Positions 7,293-15,771 are shown, counted from the stretch's first letter. The stretch is DNA of 64,000 bases from Streptomyces sp. CBMA291 (GCF_014596525.1 NZ_MSJP01000015.1:62001-126000); one strand, 5' to 3'. A program made the numbers and translations. Notes: generated from the letters alone by a model not told the origin.

Positions 7293-9460
7293 CGGTCCTC
7301 CTCCTTCGCGGTCCCGGCGCCGTCCGTACCGGCAGTGCCGTCCGTGCCGACGGTGCCGTGGGTGGTCTCCGTACGGTCCGCGGCCTCCGTGCCGTCCTCC
7401 GTGCCGTCCGCCGTGCCGATGCTGAGCGCGGCGTCCAGGACGATCGCGCCGGTCGGCAGGACGCGGACCGGGTTGAGGTCGAGGGCGAAGCCGGGCGGCC
7501 AGTCCTGGACCAGTTCGCCGACCTTGTGGAGGAGGTCGGCCGCGGCGGTGACGTCCACCGGGGCCCGGCCCCTGGCACCGTCGAGGATCTTCGCGCCGCG
7601 CAGCCCGGCGAGGAGTCCGGCGCCCTCGCCGGGGACCAGCGGCAGGAGGCGGTGGCCGACGTCGTCGAGGACTTCGGTGAAGATGCCGCCGAGCCCGGCG
7701 GTGAGCACCGGTCCCAGGTCGGTGGTGTGGACGCCGACGATCAGCTCGACGCCCTCGTCACCGCCGTCGCCGTTCACGTACTCCTCGACGAGCACCTGTC
7801 CGCCGAGGGCGGCGAGCCGGGCGTAGGACTCGGGGGCGGTCTCGGCGGTGACGCCCAGTTCGACGCCGCCCGCCTCCGTCTTGTGGAGCAGCCCGGGGAC
7901 GACCGCCTTGAGTACGGCGGTGCCGCCGACCTCGGTCACGGCGGCGGCCGCGTCCTCGGCGCCGGTGGCGGTCCTGCCCCGGGGGACGGTGATCCCGGCC
8001 TCGGCGAGGAGGGCCTTCAGCTCCGGCTCGGTGGCGCCCGCGCCGGGGCCCGGGACGGTGCCGGGGCGGGGGGCCTCGGGCAGTGTCCGGGGGCGGCTGA
8101 CCTCCCAGAGGGCGGCGGCGGCGCGCAGGGCGCGGGCCGGGGTCGGGTACTCGGGCAGTCCGGCCTCGCGCAGGTCGCGCGGGGCGTCGGGGGCGAGGAA
8201 GTCGGCTCCGGTACGGGCGACGAGGATCGGCTTGCCGCCCTTCACGGCGGCCCGGGAGAGGGCGTTGACGGCCTTCTCCACGTCGGGGCCCGCCATCACG
8301 CAGAAGGCGGCGACGATGATGTCGACGGTCTCGTCGGCTATCAGGACGTCGAGGGAGCGGTCGAAGAGCGAGGGGTCGCTGAGGACGGTGGCCGTGATGT
8401 CGACGGGGTTGTCGATGGCGCCGAAGGCCGGGACGATCTCGGCGAGCGCCTCCTTGCTGCGCGGTTCCAGGGCGCTGAGTTCCAGGCCGTGGGCCTCGAC
8501 GGCGTCGGCGGCGAGGATGCCGGAGCCGCCGGAGGTGGTGACCACGGCGACGCGGTTCCCGGCCGGGCGCCGCTCGGACTCGAAGACGCGGGCCACGTCG
8601 AGGAGTTCGTCGATGTCGTCGACGCGGACGATGCCGAGGCCGCGCAGGGCGGCGTCGAGGACCCGGTCGTCGGTGGCGAGGGCGCCGGTGTGGGAGGCGG
8701 CGGCACGGCCGCCGGCCTCGGTGCGGCCGGACTTGAGCAGGGCGACGGGCTTGCCGGAACCGGCGAGCGCGCGCAGGGTGCCGATGTCCGGGGTGTCCTC
8801 CAGATAGCCGAGGAGGCCGGTGACCTCGGGGACGGCGGAGAGTTCGCGGAGGACTTCGAGGGCGGTGACGTCGGCGTCGTTTCCGGTGCTGACCACCCAG
8901 CCGGGGCGCAGTCCCCGCTCCAGGGCGAGGCTGGCGGCGCCGAAGCCGAGGGCGCCGCTCTGGCTGACGAAGGCGAGGGTGCCGGGCTCGAAGGGCACGG
9001 ACTCGGCGCCGAAGAGGGGGCTGAAGGTGGCGAGGACGCGGTTCTCGTAGGCGACGGCGCCGATGCAGTTGGGGCCGATGATCCGCAGGCCTCCGGCGCG
9101 GGCCTTGGCGACCACCTCGGCCTGGAGGCGGGCGCCCGCCTCGCCGGTCTCGGCGAAGCCGGAGGAGGCGATGACGGCGAGCTTGACCCCGGCGGCCACG
9201 CAGTCGTCGACGGCGCCGGGCACCCGCTCGGCGGAGACCATGATCAGGGCGAGGTCGACGGGGCCCGGGGCGTCCTTGACGCTGGGGTAGGCGGGGACGC
9301 CGAGGATCTCCGGGGAGCGCGGGTTCACCGGCAGGATGCGGCCCGGGTAGCCGTAGCGGAGCAGATAGTCGAGCGGCTTGCGGCCCAGGGCGCCGGGGCG
9401 CTCGCTGGCCCCGATGACGGCGATGGATTCGGCTTCCCAGAGGGCCGAGATGTCACTCAT
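7289..9460 (-). CDS. ADP-forming acyl-CoA synthetase (acetate-CoA ligase family)
   Basis: A 723-residue fused NDP-forming acyl-CoA synthetase, which makes or breaks a CoA thioester with ATP/ADP and phosphate. Domains in order: CoA-binding Rossmann domain (1-130, with [10 protein letters not shown] and INPRSPE-like motif), the succinyl-CoA-ligase-like domains (about 150-440) with the phosphorylatable His in [10 protein letters not shown], and an ATP-grasp domain (about 480-690). The C-terminal 30 residues are a Thr/Glu/Gly-rich tail ([13 protein letters not shown]). ATGA overlaps join it to hemA upstream and hemL downstream, so it must be co-translated with them. No heme-pathway step needs such an enzyme; activation of a porphobilinogen, aminolevulinate or later carboxylate is my inference. 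Confidence 0.9.
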   Translation of the reverse strand: MSDISALWEAESIAVIGASERPGALGRKPLDYLLRYGYPGRILPVNPRSPEILGVPAYPSVKDAPGPVDLALIMVSAERVPGAVDDCVAAGVKLAVIASSGFAETGEAGARLQAEVVAKARAGGLRIIGPNCIGAVAYENRVLATFSPLFGAESVPFEPGTLAFVSQSGALGFGAASLALERGLRPGWVVSTGNDADVTALEVLRELSAVPEVTGLLGYLEDTPDIGTLRALAGSGKPVALLKSGRTEAGGRAAASHTGALATDDRVLDAALRGLGIVRVDDIDELLDVARVFESERRPAGNRVAVVTTSGGSGILAADAVEAHGLELSALEPRSKEALAEIVPAFGAIDNPVDITATVLSDPSLFDRSLDVLIADETVDIIVAAFCVMAGPDVEKAVNALSRAAVKGGKPILVARTGADFLAPDAPRDLREAGLPEYPTPARALRAAAALWEVSRPRTLPEAPRPGTVPGPGAGATEPELKALLAEAGITVPRGRTATGAEDAAAAVTEVGGTAVLKAVVPGLLHKTEAGGVELGVTAETAPESYARLAALGGQVLVEEYVNGDGGDEGVELIVGVHTTDLGPVLTAGLGGIFTEVLDDVGHRLLPLVPGEGAGLLAGLRGAKILDGARGRAPVDVTAAADLLHKVGELVQDWPPGFALDLNPVRVLPTGAIVLDAALSIGTADGTEDGTEAADRTETTHGTVGTDGTAGTDGAGTAKEEDR

Positions 9461-10968
9461 GCGATGGCCTCGATCTTCGTCTCGTTCGGGTCGTCGGTGC
9501 TGGTGGCGGGGGTGGTGGAGGAGATGCCGGCCGGGGTGGCCGCCAGGGTTCCGGCCGGGGTGCCCGCCGAGGATTCGGCCGAGGTGTCGGCCGGGGTGCC
9601 GCTCGGGGTGGTCACCGGGGCTCCGGTCGGGGTGTCGGCCGGGCCGCCGGTCCCGGTCGCCGCGAAGAGCCGGGTGAAGGCGGCGATGTGCCGGGCTCCG
9701 TCGGGGTCGGCGGCGAGTTCCCTGACCAGGACGGTGGGCTGGTGCAGGGCCTTGTCGACGATCCGCCGCACGCTGCGGTCGATCTCCCGCCGTACGGTGC
9801 CGTCGAGGCCTTCGAGGCGGCGGGAGAGCCGGTCGAGTTCGGCCTCCGCCGCCTCGGTGGCGGCGGTGCGCAGCGCGGTCAGTACGGGCTTGGCCCCGGC
9901 GAGCCGGAGGCCGGTGCGGAACTGTTCGACCTCCGCGTCGATCAGTTCGTGGGCGGCCTGCACGCTGGCGGCCGAGATCTCGTCCTCCTGGCCTTCCTCG
10001 GCGATCCGGCGCAGGTCGACGAAGGTGACGCCGGGCAGGTCGGCGGAGGCGGGCGCGATGTTGTGGGGCAGGGAGAGGTCGAGCAGGAACAGTTCCCGCC
10101 CGTCGCGGGCGGCGAGCGCCTCCTCCACGTCCCGGGCGGAGACGAGGTGGCCGGTGGCGGCGGTGGCGCCGACGATGACGTCGACCTCGGTGAGCAGCCG
10201 GGGCAGGTCCGTGAGGTCGTATCCCACTCCCCCGGTGGTCTCGGCGAGGCGCTGGGCCTTCTCGGGGGTGCGGTTGGCGACGTGCACCCGGTCGAGTCCG
10301 GAGCGGCGCAGGGCGGCGACGACGACTCCGGCGAAGGCTCCGGCGCCGATGACGAGGGCGGTCTTGCCGTGGAGGGAGCCGACCTCGCGTTCGAAGAAGC
10401 CGAGGCCCGCGGTGGCGAGGGAGCGTCCGGCCTCGTTGAGCCCGGTCTCGTTGCGGGCGCGTTTGCCGACCCGCAGGGCGGTCTGGACGGCCTTGGCGAG
10501 GACCCGCCCCGTGCTGTCGAGCCGCTGGGACCGTTCGAGGCCCAGCTTGACCTGGCCGAGGATCTGGTCCTCGCCGACGACGACGGATTCGAGTCCCGAG
10601 GCGACGGCGAAGAGGTGGCGGACGGCTCCGTCGGCGTGGTGGCTGTAGAGGTGGGGGGCGATCTCGTCGTGGTCGACTCCGGTGTGCTGGGCGAAGAGCG
10701 CGCCGAGGCCGCTGAGTCCTGCCGGGTCGCCGGGGCCGGTGGCACCGGCCGGGTCGCCGGGGCTCGCGGGGACGGCGCGGGTCTCGGCGTAGATCTCCAG
10801 GCGGTTGCAGGTGGAGACGACGACGGCGGCGTCGATGCCGTCGACGGAGGTCGCGTCGGAGACGAGGTCCTCGGCGGGCCGTTCGGTGCCGGCGAGTCTC
10901 TCCAGGAGGTCGAGCGGGGCGCTGGCGTGGCTGATGCCGAGGACCAGCATGGTGGAGGACGGGGTCAC
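9457..10968 (-). CDS. hemA: Glutamyl-tRNA reductase (HemA-type) with low-complexity tail
   Basis: NADPH-dependent reduction of Glu-tRNA(Glu) to glutamate-1-semialdehyde. The 503-residue protein has the N-terminal catalytic domain with the nucleophile Cys54 in STCNRLEIY, the NADPH-binding domain with VIGAGAFAGVV near residue 195, and the C-terminal dimerisation helices (about 300-430). Residues from about 435 to 503 form a Thr/Pro/Ala/Gly-rich tail made of degenerate TPAGTPAD units that is not part of the enzyme fold. The GTG at 10968 follows the hemB stop by 4 bp; the ATG at 10950 (MLVLGISHASAPL) aligns better with other HemA starts and is a real alternative, but neither has a clear RBS. A family glutamyl-tRNA synthetase is encoded at 21-22.6 kb. 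Confidence 0.95.
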   Translation of the reverse strand: MTPSSTMLVLGISHASAPLDLLERLAGTERPAEDLVSDATSVDGIDAAVVVSTCNRLEIYAETRAVPASPGDPAGATGPGDPAGLSGLGALFAQHTGVDHDEIAPHLYSHHADGAVRHLFAVASGLESVVVGEDQILGQVKLGLERSQRLDSTGRVLAKAVQTALRVGKRARNETGLNEAGRSLATAGLGFFEREVGSLHGKTALVIGAGAFAGVVVAALRRSGLDRVHVANRTPEKAQRLAETTGGVGYDLTDLPRLLTEVDVIVGATAATGHLVSARDVEEALAARDGRELFLLDLSLPHNIAPASADLPGVTFVDLRRIAEEGQEDEISAASVQAAHELIDAEVEQFRTGLRLAGAKPVLTALRTAATEAAEAELDRLSRRLEGLDGTVRREIDRSVRRIVDKALHQPTVLVRELAADPDGARHIAAFTRLFAATGTGGPADTPTGAPVTTPSGTPADTSAESSAGTPAGTLAATPAGISSTTPATSTDDPNETKIEAIA

Positions 10969-10972
10969 CGGG

Positions 10973-11992
10973 TCACCGGTCCAGGGTCTGGGCGAACTCG
11001 GAGGCCCAGTAGGTGATGATCTGGGTGGCGCCCGCGCGGTGGATGGAGGCGAGGCTCTCCCGGACGACCTGGTCGCGGTCGATCCAGCCCTTGGCGGCGG
11101 CCGCCTCGACCATCGAGTACTCGCCGGAGACCTGGTAGGCGGAGACGGGCACCTGGACGTGGTCGGCGATGAGCCGGACGATGTCGAGGTAGGCGAGGGC
11201 GGGCTTGACCATGACGAGGTCGGCGCCCTCGGCGACGTCCAGCGAGACTTCCAGGAGGGATTCCCGGATGTTGCCGGGGAACTGCTGGTAGCCCTTGCGG
11301 TCGCCGCGCAGGGTGGACTCGACGGCGTCCCGGAAGGGGCCGTAGAAGTGCGAGGCGTACTTGGCGGAGTAGCCGAGGATGGCGACGGACTGGTGTCCGG
11401 CCTGGTCGAGGGCTTCGCGGATACGGCGGACCTGGCCGTCCATCATGCCGCTGGGGGCGACGATCTGGGCGCCCGCGTCGGCCTGGACGACGGCGGCGCG
11501 GGCGTACAGCTCGATGCTGGCGTCGTTGTCGACGTCGCCGTTCGCGTCGAGGACGCCGGTGTGGCCGTGGTCGGTGTACTCGTCGAGGTTGATGTCGCCG
11601 ATGACCACGGTGGAGTCGCCGACTTCGGCGGTGACGTCGCGCAGGGCGACCTGGAGGATGCCGTCGGGGTCGACGGCGCCGGTGCCGGTGGGGTCCTTGT
11701 GCTCGGGGATGCCGAAGAGGATGAGTCCGCCGACGCCGTTGGCGACCGCTTCGGTGGCGGCCTTGCGGAGGGAGTCGCGGGTGTGCTGGAAGACGCCCGG
11801 CATGGAGGGGATCTCGCGCGGCTCGGCGAGGCCCTCGCGGAGGAAGAGGGGCTGGACGAGGTTGGCGGGGCCGACCCGGGTCTCGGCGGCGAACCGGCGG
11901 AGGGCGGGGGTGCGGCGCAGTCGGCGGGGTCGGTAGTAGGGGGCGGCGGGGTCGGTGGCCGCGGTGTTGCGGCCGTAGGCGTCGTACGTCAT
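10973..11992 (-). CDS. hemB: Porphobilinogen synthase (HemB-type) lacking the zinc cysteines
   Basis: Condenses two 5-aminolevulinates to porphobilinogen. The 339-residue protein keeps both active-site lysines: K211 in GYSAKYASHFYGPFR and K263 in MVKPALAYLD. The metal-site segment reads GDINLDEYTDHGHTG (residues 132-146): the three positions that are cysteine in zinc enzymes such as E. coli HemB are Asn135, Asp137 and Thr145. This points to a magnesium-type or metal-independent enzyme. The ATG at 11992 has AAGGAG 8 bp upstream. It heads the tightly coupled hemB-hemA-synthetase-hemL unit, 106 bp after the racemase-like gene. HemC and HemD genes, which would carry porphobilinogen to heme, are not in the window. 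Confidence 0.95.
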   Translation of the reverse strand: MTYDAYGRNTAATDPAAPYYRPRRLRRTPALRRFAAETRVGPANLVQPLFLREGLAEPREIPSMPGVFQHTRDSLRKAATEAVANGVGGLILFGIPEHKDPTGTGAVDPDGILQVALRDVTAEVGDSTVVIGDINLDEYTDHGHTGVLDANGDVDNDASIELYARAAVVQADAGAQIVAPSGMMDGQVRRIREALDQAGHQSVAILGYSAKYASHFYGPFRDAVESTLRGDRKGYQQFPGNIRESLLEVSLDVAEGADLVMVKPALAYLDIVRLIADHVQVPVSAYQVSGEYSMVEAAAAKGWIDRDQVVRESLASIHRAGATQIITYWASEFAQTLDR

Positions 11993-12098
11993 GGACGGGG
12001 CTCCTTGGAAGGCGTGGCGGCGCGGGCGGGGTGCGGGTGTGCGGGGGCGTCGTACGGGTCCCGTGTCGTGCGGGGATGTCGTGTCGTACGGGCGGGTG

Positions 12099-12899
12099 TC
12101 AGAGGACCGCGCCGAGGAAGACCTGCTCCAGGTGCTTGGCGACGGGCTCGTCGGGGCGGCTGAACCAGTAGCCGTGGCCGCTGCGCTGGAAGAGCTTGAG
12201 TTCGCCGAGGTGGACGAGGGTCTCGGCGAGCTTGACGGCGAGTCCGGCCGGGTCGATGACGGGCAGACCGTGCAGTTCGTGGATGCCGAGGTGCCAGAGG
12301 ATCTCGTTGGGGATGCCCTCGGCGGGGATGACGACCTCGGCTCCGGCCTTGGCGGCGCGCAGGGCGGCGGCCGAGTACACCTCGACGAACTGGTCGAAGT
12401 CCCCTTCGAGGGAGCGGTGTACGGAGTCCCAGCCGCCGGGGACGACCTCGTAGGAGCTGAGCGAGGACTCCAGGCGGTACTGCCGGATGTTGGCCCTGAT
12501 CGGCTCTTCGAGCGGCGGCATGAAGCCGAGGACGCCGAAGCGCTGGCCGGTGAGGGCGGAGAGGAAGAAGGCGGTCTCGCCGTAGCCGAGGGTCGGGATG
12601 GAGGCGAGGTGGCGGGCGTCGCGCAGGCCCGGGTCCTGGCCTGCGGCGATCACCCAGGCGTCGTAGCCCTCGCGTTCGGCGACGAGCGCGGACTCGGAGA
12701 AGTGCCGGCTGAAGAGGACCTGTGCGGAGTGGTGGCCGACCAGTCCGAAGGGGGTGCGGTCGGGGTAGGTGTCGGCCGGCAGGGTCTTGATGTCGACGGT
12801 GGTGCCGGGTGCGGCGATCGCGTCGAGGTGGTCGCGGTACCACTGGTCGAGCAGCGGGAGGCGGCCCTCAACGGTGTGCTTGTGAAACCAGATCCGCAT
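12099..12899 (-). CDS. Cysteine-free Asp/Glu-racemase-superfamily protein (hydantoin-racemase-like)
   Basis: A 266-residue protein with the two-lobe fold of the Asp/Glu/hydantoin racemase family. The first-lobe motif, usually ACFGDPGL, reads VIAAGQDPGLRDAR (83-96), and the second-lobe motif, usually GC(A/G)GM, reads VVIPAEGIPNE (189-199). Both catalytic cysteines are therefore absent, and the whole protein contains no cysteine at all. It cannot run the usual two-Cys proton-transfer chemistry; another lyase, isomerase or binding role is likely. The ATG at 12899 is chosen for its AAAGG 8 bp upstream rather than a GTG at 12908. It overlaps the 3' end of the flavin hydroxylase gene by 32 bp and is followed by hemB. 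Confidence 0.85.
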   Translation of the reverse strand: MRIWFHKHTVEGRLPLLDQWYRDHLDAIAAPGTTVDIKTLPADTYPDRTPFGLVGHHSAQVLFSRHFSESALVAEREGYDAWVIAAGQDPGLRDARHLASIPTLGYGETAFFLSALTGQRFGVLGFMPPLEEPIRANIRQYRLESSLSSYEVVPGGWDSVHRSLEGDFDQFVEVYSAAALRAAKAGAEVVIPAEGIPNEILWHLGIHELHGLPVIDPAGLAVKLAETLVHLGELKLFQRSGHGYWFSRPDEPVAKHLEQVFLGAVL

Positions 12900-14118
12900 G
12901 TGCGTCACCTTTCAGTGGTCGTGGTGCGACGTCGAGAAGTGAGGCCTTGTACAGGTAGTCGGCGGCCGACCGGGGGTCGGCGGCGGTCCGCTTCAGGGCG
13001 GCGATGCGGGCGGGAAGTTCGGCGGCGCTGTCGATACCGGCCGTGCGGGCCTCGCTGCGGGGGATGACGGCCGTCTCGACGACGCTTCGGCGCCGTTCGA
13101 GGGCGGCGTCGAGCGCGCTCTCCCCTGCCGGGTCGCCCCGCAGGACGGCGGCGAGGGCGCGGCCGGTCTCCACGGCGTCGTGCAGCCCGCAGTTCATGTT
13201 CAGGCCGCCCGCGGTGGAGGTGAGATGGGCCGCGTCCCCGGCGAAGAGCACCCGCCCGGCCCGGTAGCGGGGCAGCAGGAACCGGGCGAGCCGGTAGGTG
13301 TGCGCGTCCTCGACACGCACGGCCCGTCCGGCGGCGCCGGGCAGGGCCCGCTCGATCCTGGCCCGTACGGCGTCGGGCGCGAGGACCTCGTCGCGGTCCG
13401 TTCCGCGCGGGATGCGGAAGATCAGCCGCCAGTGGTCGGGCATCCCGAGCGCGCTGTACGAGGCCCGGGGGTCGCGGATGTAGCTGAGCGCGGCGAGTCC
13501 GGGCAGGAGGGTGTCGAGCGGGGTGGTGGTGACCACGCGGAGCGCGTAGTCGGGGTAGACCTCGGCGGTGCCGGGAAGTCCGGCGAGATCGCGCAGCCCG
13601 CTGCGGCTGCCGTCGGCCGCGAGGACGTACGGGTGGCGGGTGACGGTGGTCCGGCCCGCCGGGTCCTCGGCGCGCAGCAGGACTCCGTCGCCGGTGTCCT
13701 CGGCGCCCGTGACGGTGGCCCCGAAGCGGATGTCGGCGAGGCCCGTCGCGGCGAGTTCGGCGAGCAGCAGCGGGGTGAGCCGGGCCTGTTCGACATGGAG
13801 CCGGTACGGGTGGCCGGTGGCTCCGGCGAGCAGCGCGTAGTCCAGTTCGGCGAGGACGGTGCCGTCCAGGTCGCGCCACTGGACGCGGTCGACGGTCCGG
13901 CCCTGGCGGAGCAGCGGGGCGGCGACGCCGAGTTCGTCGAGGAGGTCGAGGGTGGAGGGGTGGAAGGTGGAGGCGCGGGACTCGGTGGCCAGCTCCGTAC
14001 GGGCCTCAAGGAGGGTGACGGGGACGCCGGACCGGGCGAGGACGAGCGCGGCGGCGAGTCCGACGGGCCCGGCGCCGACGACGGCGACCGGTTCGCGCCG
14101 GGCGGCGGGACCGCTCAC
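12868..14118 (-). CDS. FAD-dependent aromatic-hydroxylase-type monooxygenase
   Basis: A 416-residue class A flavoprotein monooxygenase. It has the FAD-binding VAVVGAGPVGLAAALVLARSG near residue 10, an AADGSRSGLR segment (about 165) that corresponds to the DG motif, and GRVLFAGDAAHLTSTAGG (about 275) with the GD motif. Such enzymes hydroxylate or ring-open electron-rich aromatics with NAD(P)H and O2. The GTG at 14118 overlaps the upstream stop as GTGA and gives MSGPAARREPVAVVGAGP. It lies between two racemase-fold genes and upstream of hemB. Oxidation of a pyrrole such as porphobilinogen is an attractive but untested substrate assignment; the fold alone does not show it. Confidence 0.88.
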   Translation of the reverse strand: MSGPAARREPVAVVGAGPVGLAAALVLARSGVPVTLLEARTELATESRASTFHPSTLDLLDELGVAAPLLRQGRTVDRVQWRDLDGTVLAELDYALLAGATGHPYRLHVEQARLTPLLLAELAATGLADIRFGATVTGAEDTGDGVLLRAEDPAGRTTVTRHPYVLAADGSRSGLRDLAGLPGTAEVYPDYALRVVTTTPLDTLLPGLAALSYIRDPRASYSALGMPDHWRLIFRIPRGTDRDEVLAPDAVRARIERALPGAAGRAVRVEDAHTYRLARFLLPRYRAGRVLFAGDAAHLTSTAGGLNMNCGLHDAVETGRALAAVLRGDPAGESALDAALERRRSVVETAVIPRSEARTAGIDSAAELPARIAALKRTAADPRSAADYLYKASLLDVAPRPLKGDAHADLVSQAHR

Positions 14119-14882
14119 GAGACGGGGGCCGGGGCGAGGCCGGTCGTGCCGGTCTTCTCGGCGAGCCTGCGGAGCAGCGGGTGGGCGTCGGGGCCGTCGG
14201 CCGGGAGGCCGAGGGTGTCCCTGGCCCACCAGGCGCTCGCCAGGTTGGAGGTGAGGAGGGTCCGCCCGCTGTCCCGGCCGAGTTCGGCGAGGGCGTCGAA
14301 GGTGAACATGCCGGTGCCGGTGAACAACAGGGTCGCGTCCTCGGGGAGTTCGGCCTCCCGTACCTGGGCGACCAGTTCCTCGGTGGTGACGTCGTACGGG
14401 GAGAAGCGGGCGCCGGCGCGGATCTTGACGACCCGGTCGACGGCGAGCCCGGCCGACTCCCAGTAGGCGTGGCTCAGTTCGGTGAGCCAGGGCTCGTAGG
14501 GGGAGATCAGGACGAGCCGCTCGGAGCCCACCGCCCGCGCGGTGTCGAGGATGGCGAGGGCTGCGGAGCGGACGGGCGCGCCGGTCCGCTCGGAGAGTTC
14601 CGCGCAGAGGGCGCGGTCGCCGTCCGGTCCGAGGAGGTAGTGGGAGCCGGTGCAGGAGACGACGGTGGCGTCGAGGCGCAGTCCGCCGAAATTCCCCAGT
14701 ACGTCGGGGAGTACGTCGTTGTACTTCTCCAGACGACCGCGCAGGTCATTTCCGGGAAGTACCGGGAATCGCGAGGTGTGGACATTCAGTGCGGGGCTTG
14801 TGAGGCTGCCGATCTCGGGTTCGGCTGCGGCGTTTCCGGAAGGAACCACCACACCGAGTCGCGGCGCCGAATGCAGAGCCAT
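14115..14882 (-). CDS. Maleate-isomerase/arylmalonate-decarboxylase-like protein, single-Cys variant
   Basis: A 255-residue member of the maleate isomerase and arylmalonate decarboxylase branch of the Asp/Glu racemase superfamily. It starts MALHSAPRLGVVVPSGNAAAEPE, the typical carboxylate-binding first loop. The first-lobe cysteine is present (C77 in VVSCTGSHYLLG), but the second-lobe segment reads LLFTGTGMFTFDAL (185-198), with no Cys where maleate isomerases have one. Arylmalonate decarboxylase has the mirror case, one Cys in the second lobe only, so a decarboxylation or one-sided isomerisation is possible. The ATG at 14882 has GGAGAG upstream. It is the first gene of the long minus-strand operon running to hemL. 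Confidence 0.85.
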   Translation of the reverse strand: MALHSAPRLGVVVPSGNAAAEPEIGSLTSPALNVHTSRFPVLPGNDLRGRLEKYNDVLPDVLGNFGGLRLDATVVSCTGSHYLLGPDGDRALCAELSERTGAPVRSAALAILDTARAVGSERLVLISPYEPWLTELSHAYWESAGLAVDRVVKIRAGARFSPYDVTTEELVAQVREAELPEDATLLFTGTGMFTFDALAELGRDSGRTLLTSNLASAWWARDTLGLPADGPDAHPLLRRLAEKTGTTGLAPAPVS

Positions 14883-14994
14883 GAGTGAGTCTCTCCGATC
14901 CGTCGGTGCCATGGGGATCACCGTACGAGGGAATTGCGGGGCACATCGATACGGGATTCCGCACCCGTGGCCGAATATGGTCGCGGGCATGCGA

Positions 14995-15028
14995 ACGGCG
15001 CCGCACCGTGAATACGATGCGGCGCCGT
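14995..15028 (-). terminator. 11-bp perfect hairpin between tautomerase gene and the hem operon
   Basis: ACGGCGCCGCA at 14995-15005 and TGCGGCGCCGT at 15018-15028 form a perfect stem around a 12-base loop (CCGTGAATACGA). It lies after the tautomerase stop (15134) and before the first gene of the long operon (14882), so it should uncouple the two transcripts. A TACGGT -10 candidate on the minus strand lies at 14920-14925, with no good -35. Confidence 0.65.
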
Positions 15029-15133
15029 GGCGTGTCCGGAATTCGAGACGGTCCGGATTGCGGGATGCCGGGAAGGGGCGGCCGTCCGGGATGCGAGACG
15101 CCCGGACGGGCTATCCGGAAATCGGAAACGGAA

Positions 15134-15577
15134 TTACCCGGCCCGGGTGGCGGTGGCTTCGGCTTCGGCTTCGGCTTCGGCGATGAATTCGTCGATCCTC
15201 GCCCGTCGGGTGAGGGCGTCGTTGACGGCCCAGTTGCCCTCCGGGATCTCGTTCACGATCAGCCAGACGACGGTGTCGGTCCCGGTCGCCTCCCGTACGT
15301 GCCGGGTCAGCTCGGCGCCCAGCACCTCGTTGCGCTCGGGGGTGACGAAGCCTTCGAGGGGGGTGAGCACGACCACGGCACCGGGGGCGGCGCCGGTCCC
15401 GGTGACCGCGAGCCCCTTGGCCGCCTCGCGGAGGTAGACCCAGGTGGCGGAGGTGAAGAAGTCGGTGCGGGGCAGCTCCATGGCCGTGAGCACGGAGGTG
15501 ACGACCCGCTGTTGCAGGACCTCCACGGCGGCTCCGGTGACACTGCCCTCGGGGACGGTGATCTCGACCAGCGGCAT
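15134..15577 (-). CDS. Tautomerase-superfamily protein with N-terminal Pro
   Basis: A 147-residue protein that starts MPLVEITVPEGS. Removal of Met leaves a free N-terminal proline, the catalytic general base or acid of the tautomerase superfamily (4-oxalocrotonate tautomerase, cis-3-chloroacrylate dehalogenase, malonate-semialdehyde decarboxylase). The length near 150 residues fits the two-unit fused members rather than the 62-residue 4-OT. The last 20 residues include an EAEAEAEATA run encoded by a short CTTCGG repeat at 15160-15182. The ATG at 15577 has GGGAG five bases upstream. It lies downstream of the YCII-LuxR regulator gene and upstream of the long operon, all on the minus strand. Substrate unknown. 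Confidence 0.82.
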   Translation of the reverse strand: MPLVEITVPEGSVTGAAVEVLQQRVVTSVLTAMELPRTDFFTSATWVYLREAAKGLAVTGTGAAPGAVVVLTPLEGFVTPERNEVLGAELTRHVREATGTDTVVWLIVNEIPEGNWAVNDALTRRARIDEFIAEAEAEAEATATRAG

Positions 15578-15712
15578 GACGACTCCCAAGGTGTGGGTAC
15601 GGGAAAACGGGCACGGCTGTGCCCGGACGCGGGCATGAGGAAAGGCGCACGCGGGCATGCGGAGACGCGCATACGGACGCGGCGCGGGAAGGTGCGCGGA
15701 CGGGTGTCCGTA

Positions 15713-15768
15713 TACGGGTGGGACCGGCGCGTACGGGTGGGACCGACGCGTCGGGTGGGACCGGCGCG
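15713..15768. repeat. Three ~19-bp repeats after the LuxR-type regulator gene
   Basis: Units TACGGGTGGGACCGGCGCG (15713-15731), TACGGGTGGGACCGACGCG (15732-15750) and TCGGGTGGGACCGGCGCG (15751-15768) are head to tail and end 4 bp before the stop codon of the regulator gene. The rest of the 15578-15771 gap holds looser GGGCATGCGGA-type repeats. Confidence 0.7.
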
Positions 15769-15771
15769 GGA

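Noticed and set aside
5988..11992. Housekeeping heme operon
   Set aside because: hemC and hemD are absent and hydroxylase, racemase-like and acyl-CoA synthetase genes are coupled to it. Only a genome search for second copies can settle this, so it is rejected provisionally.
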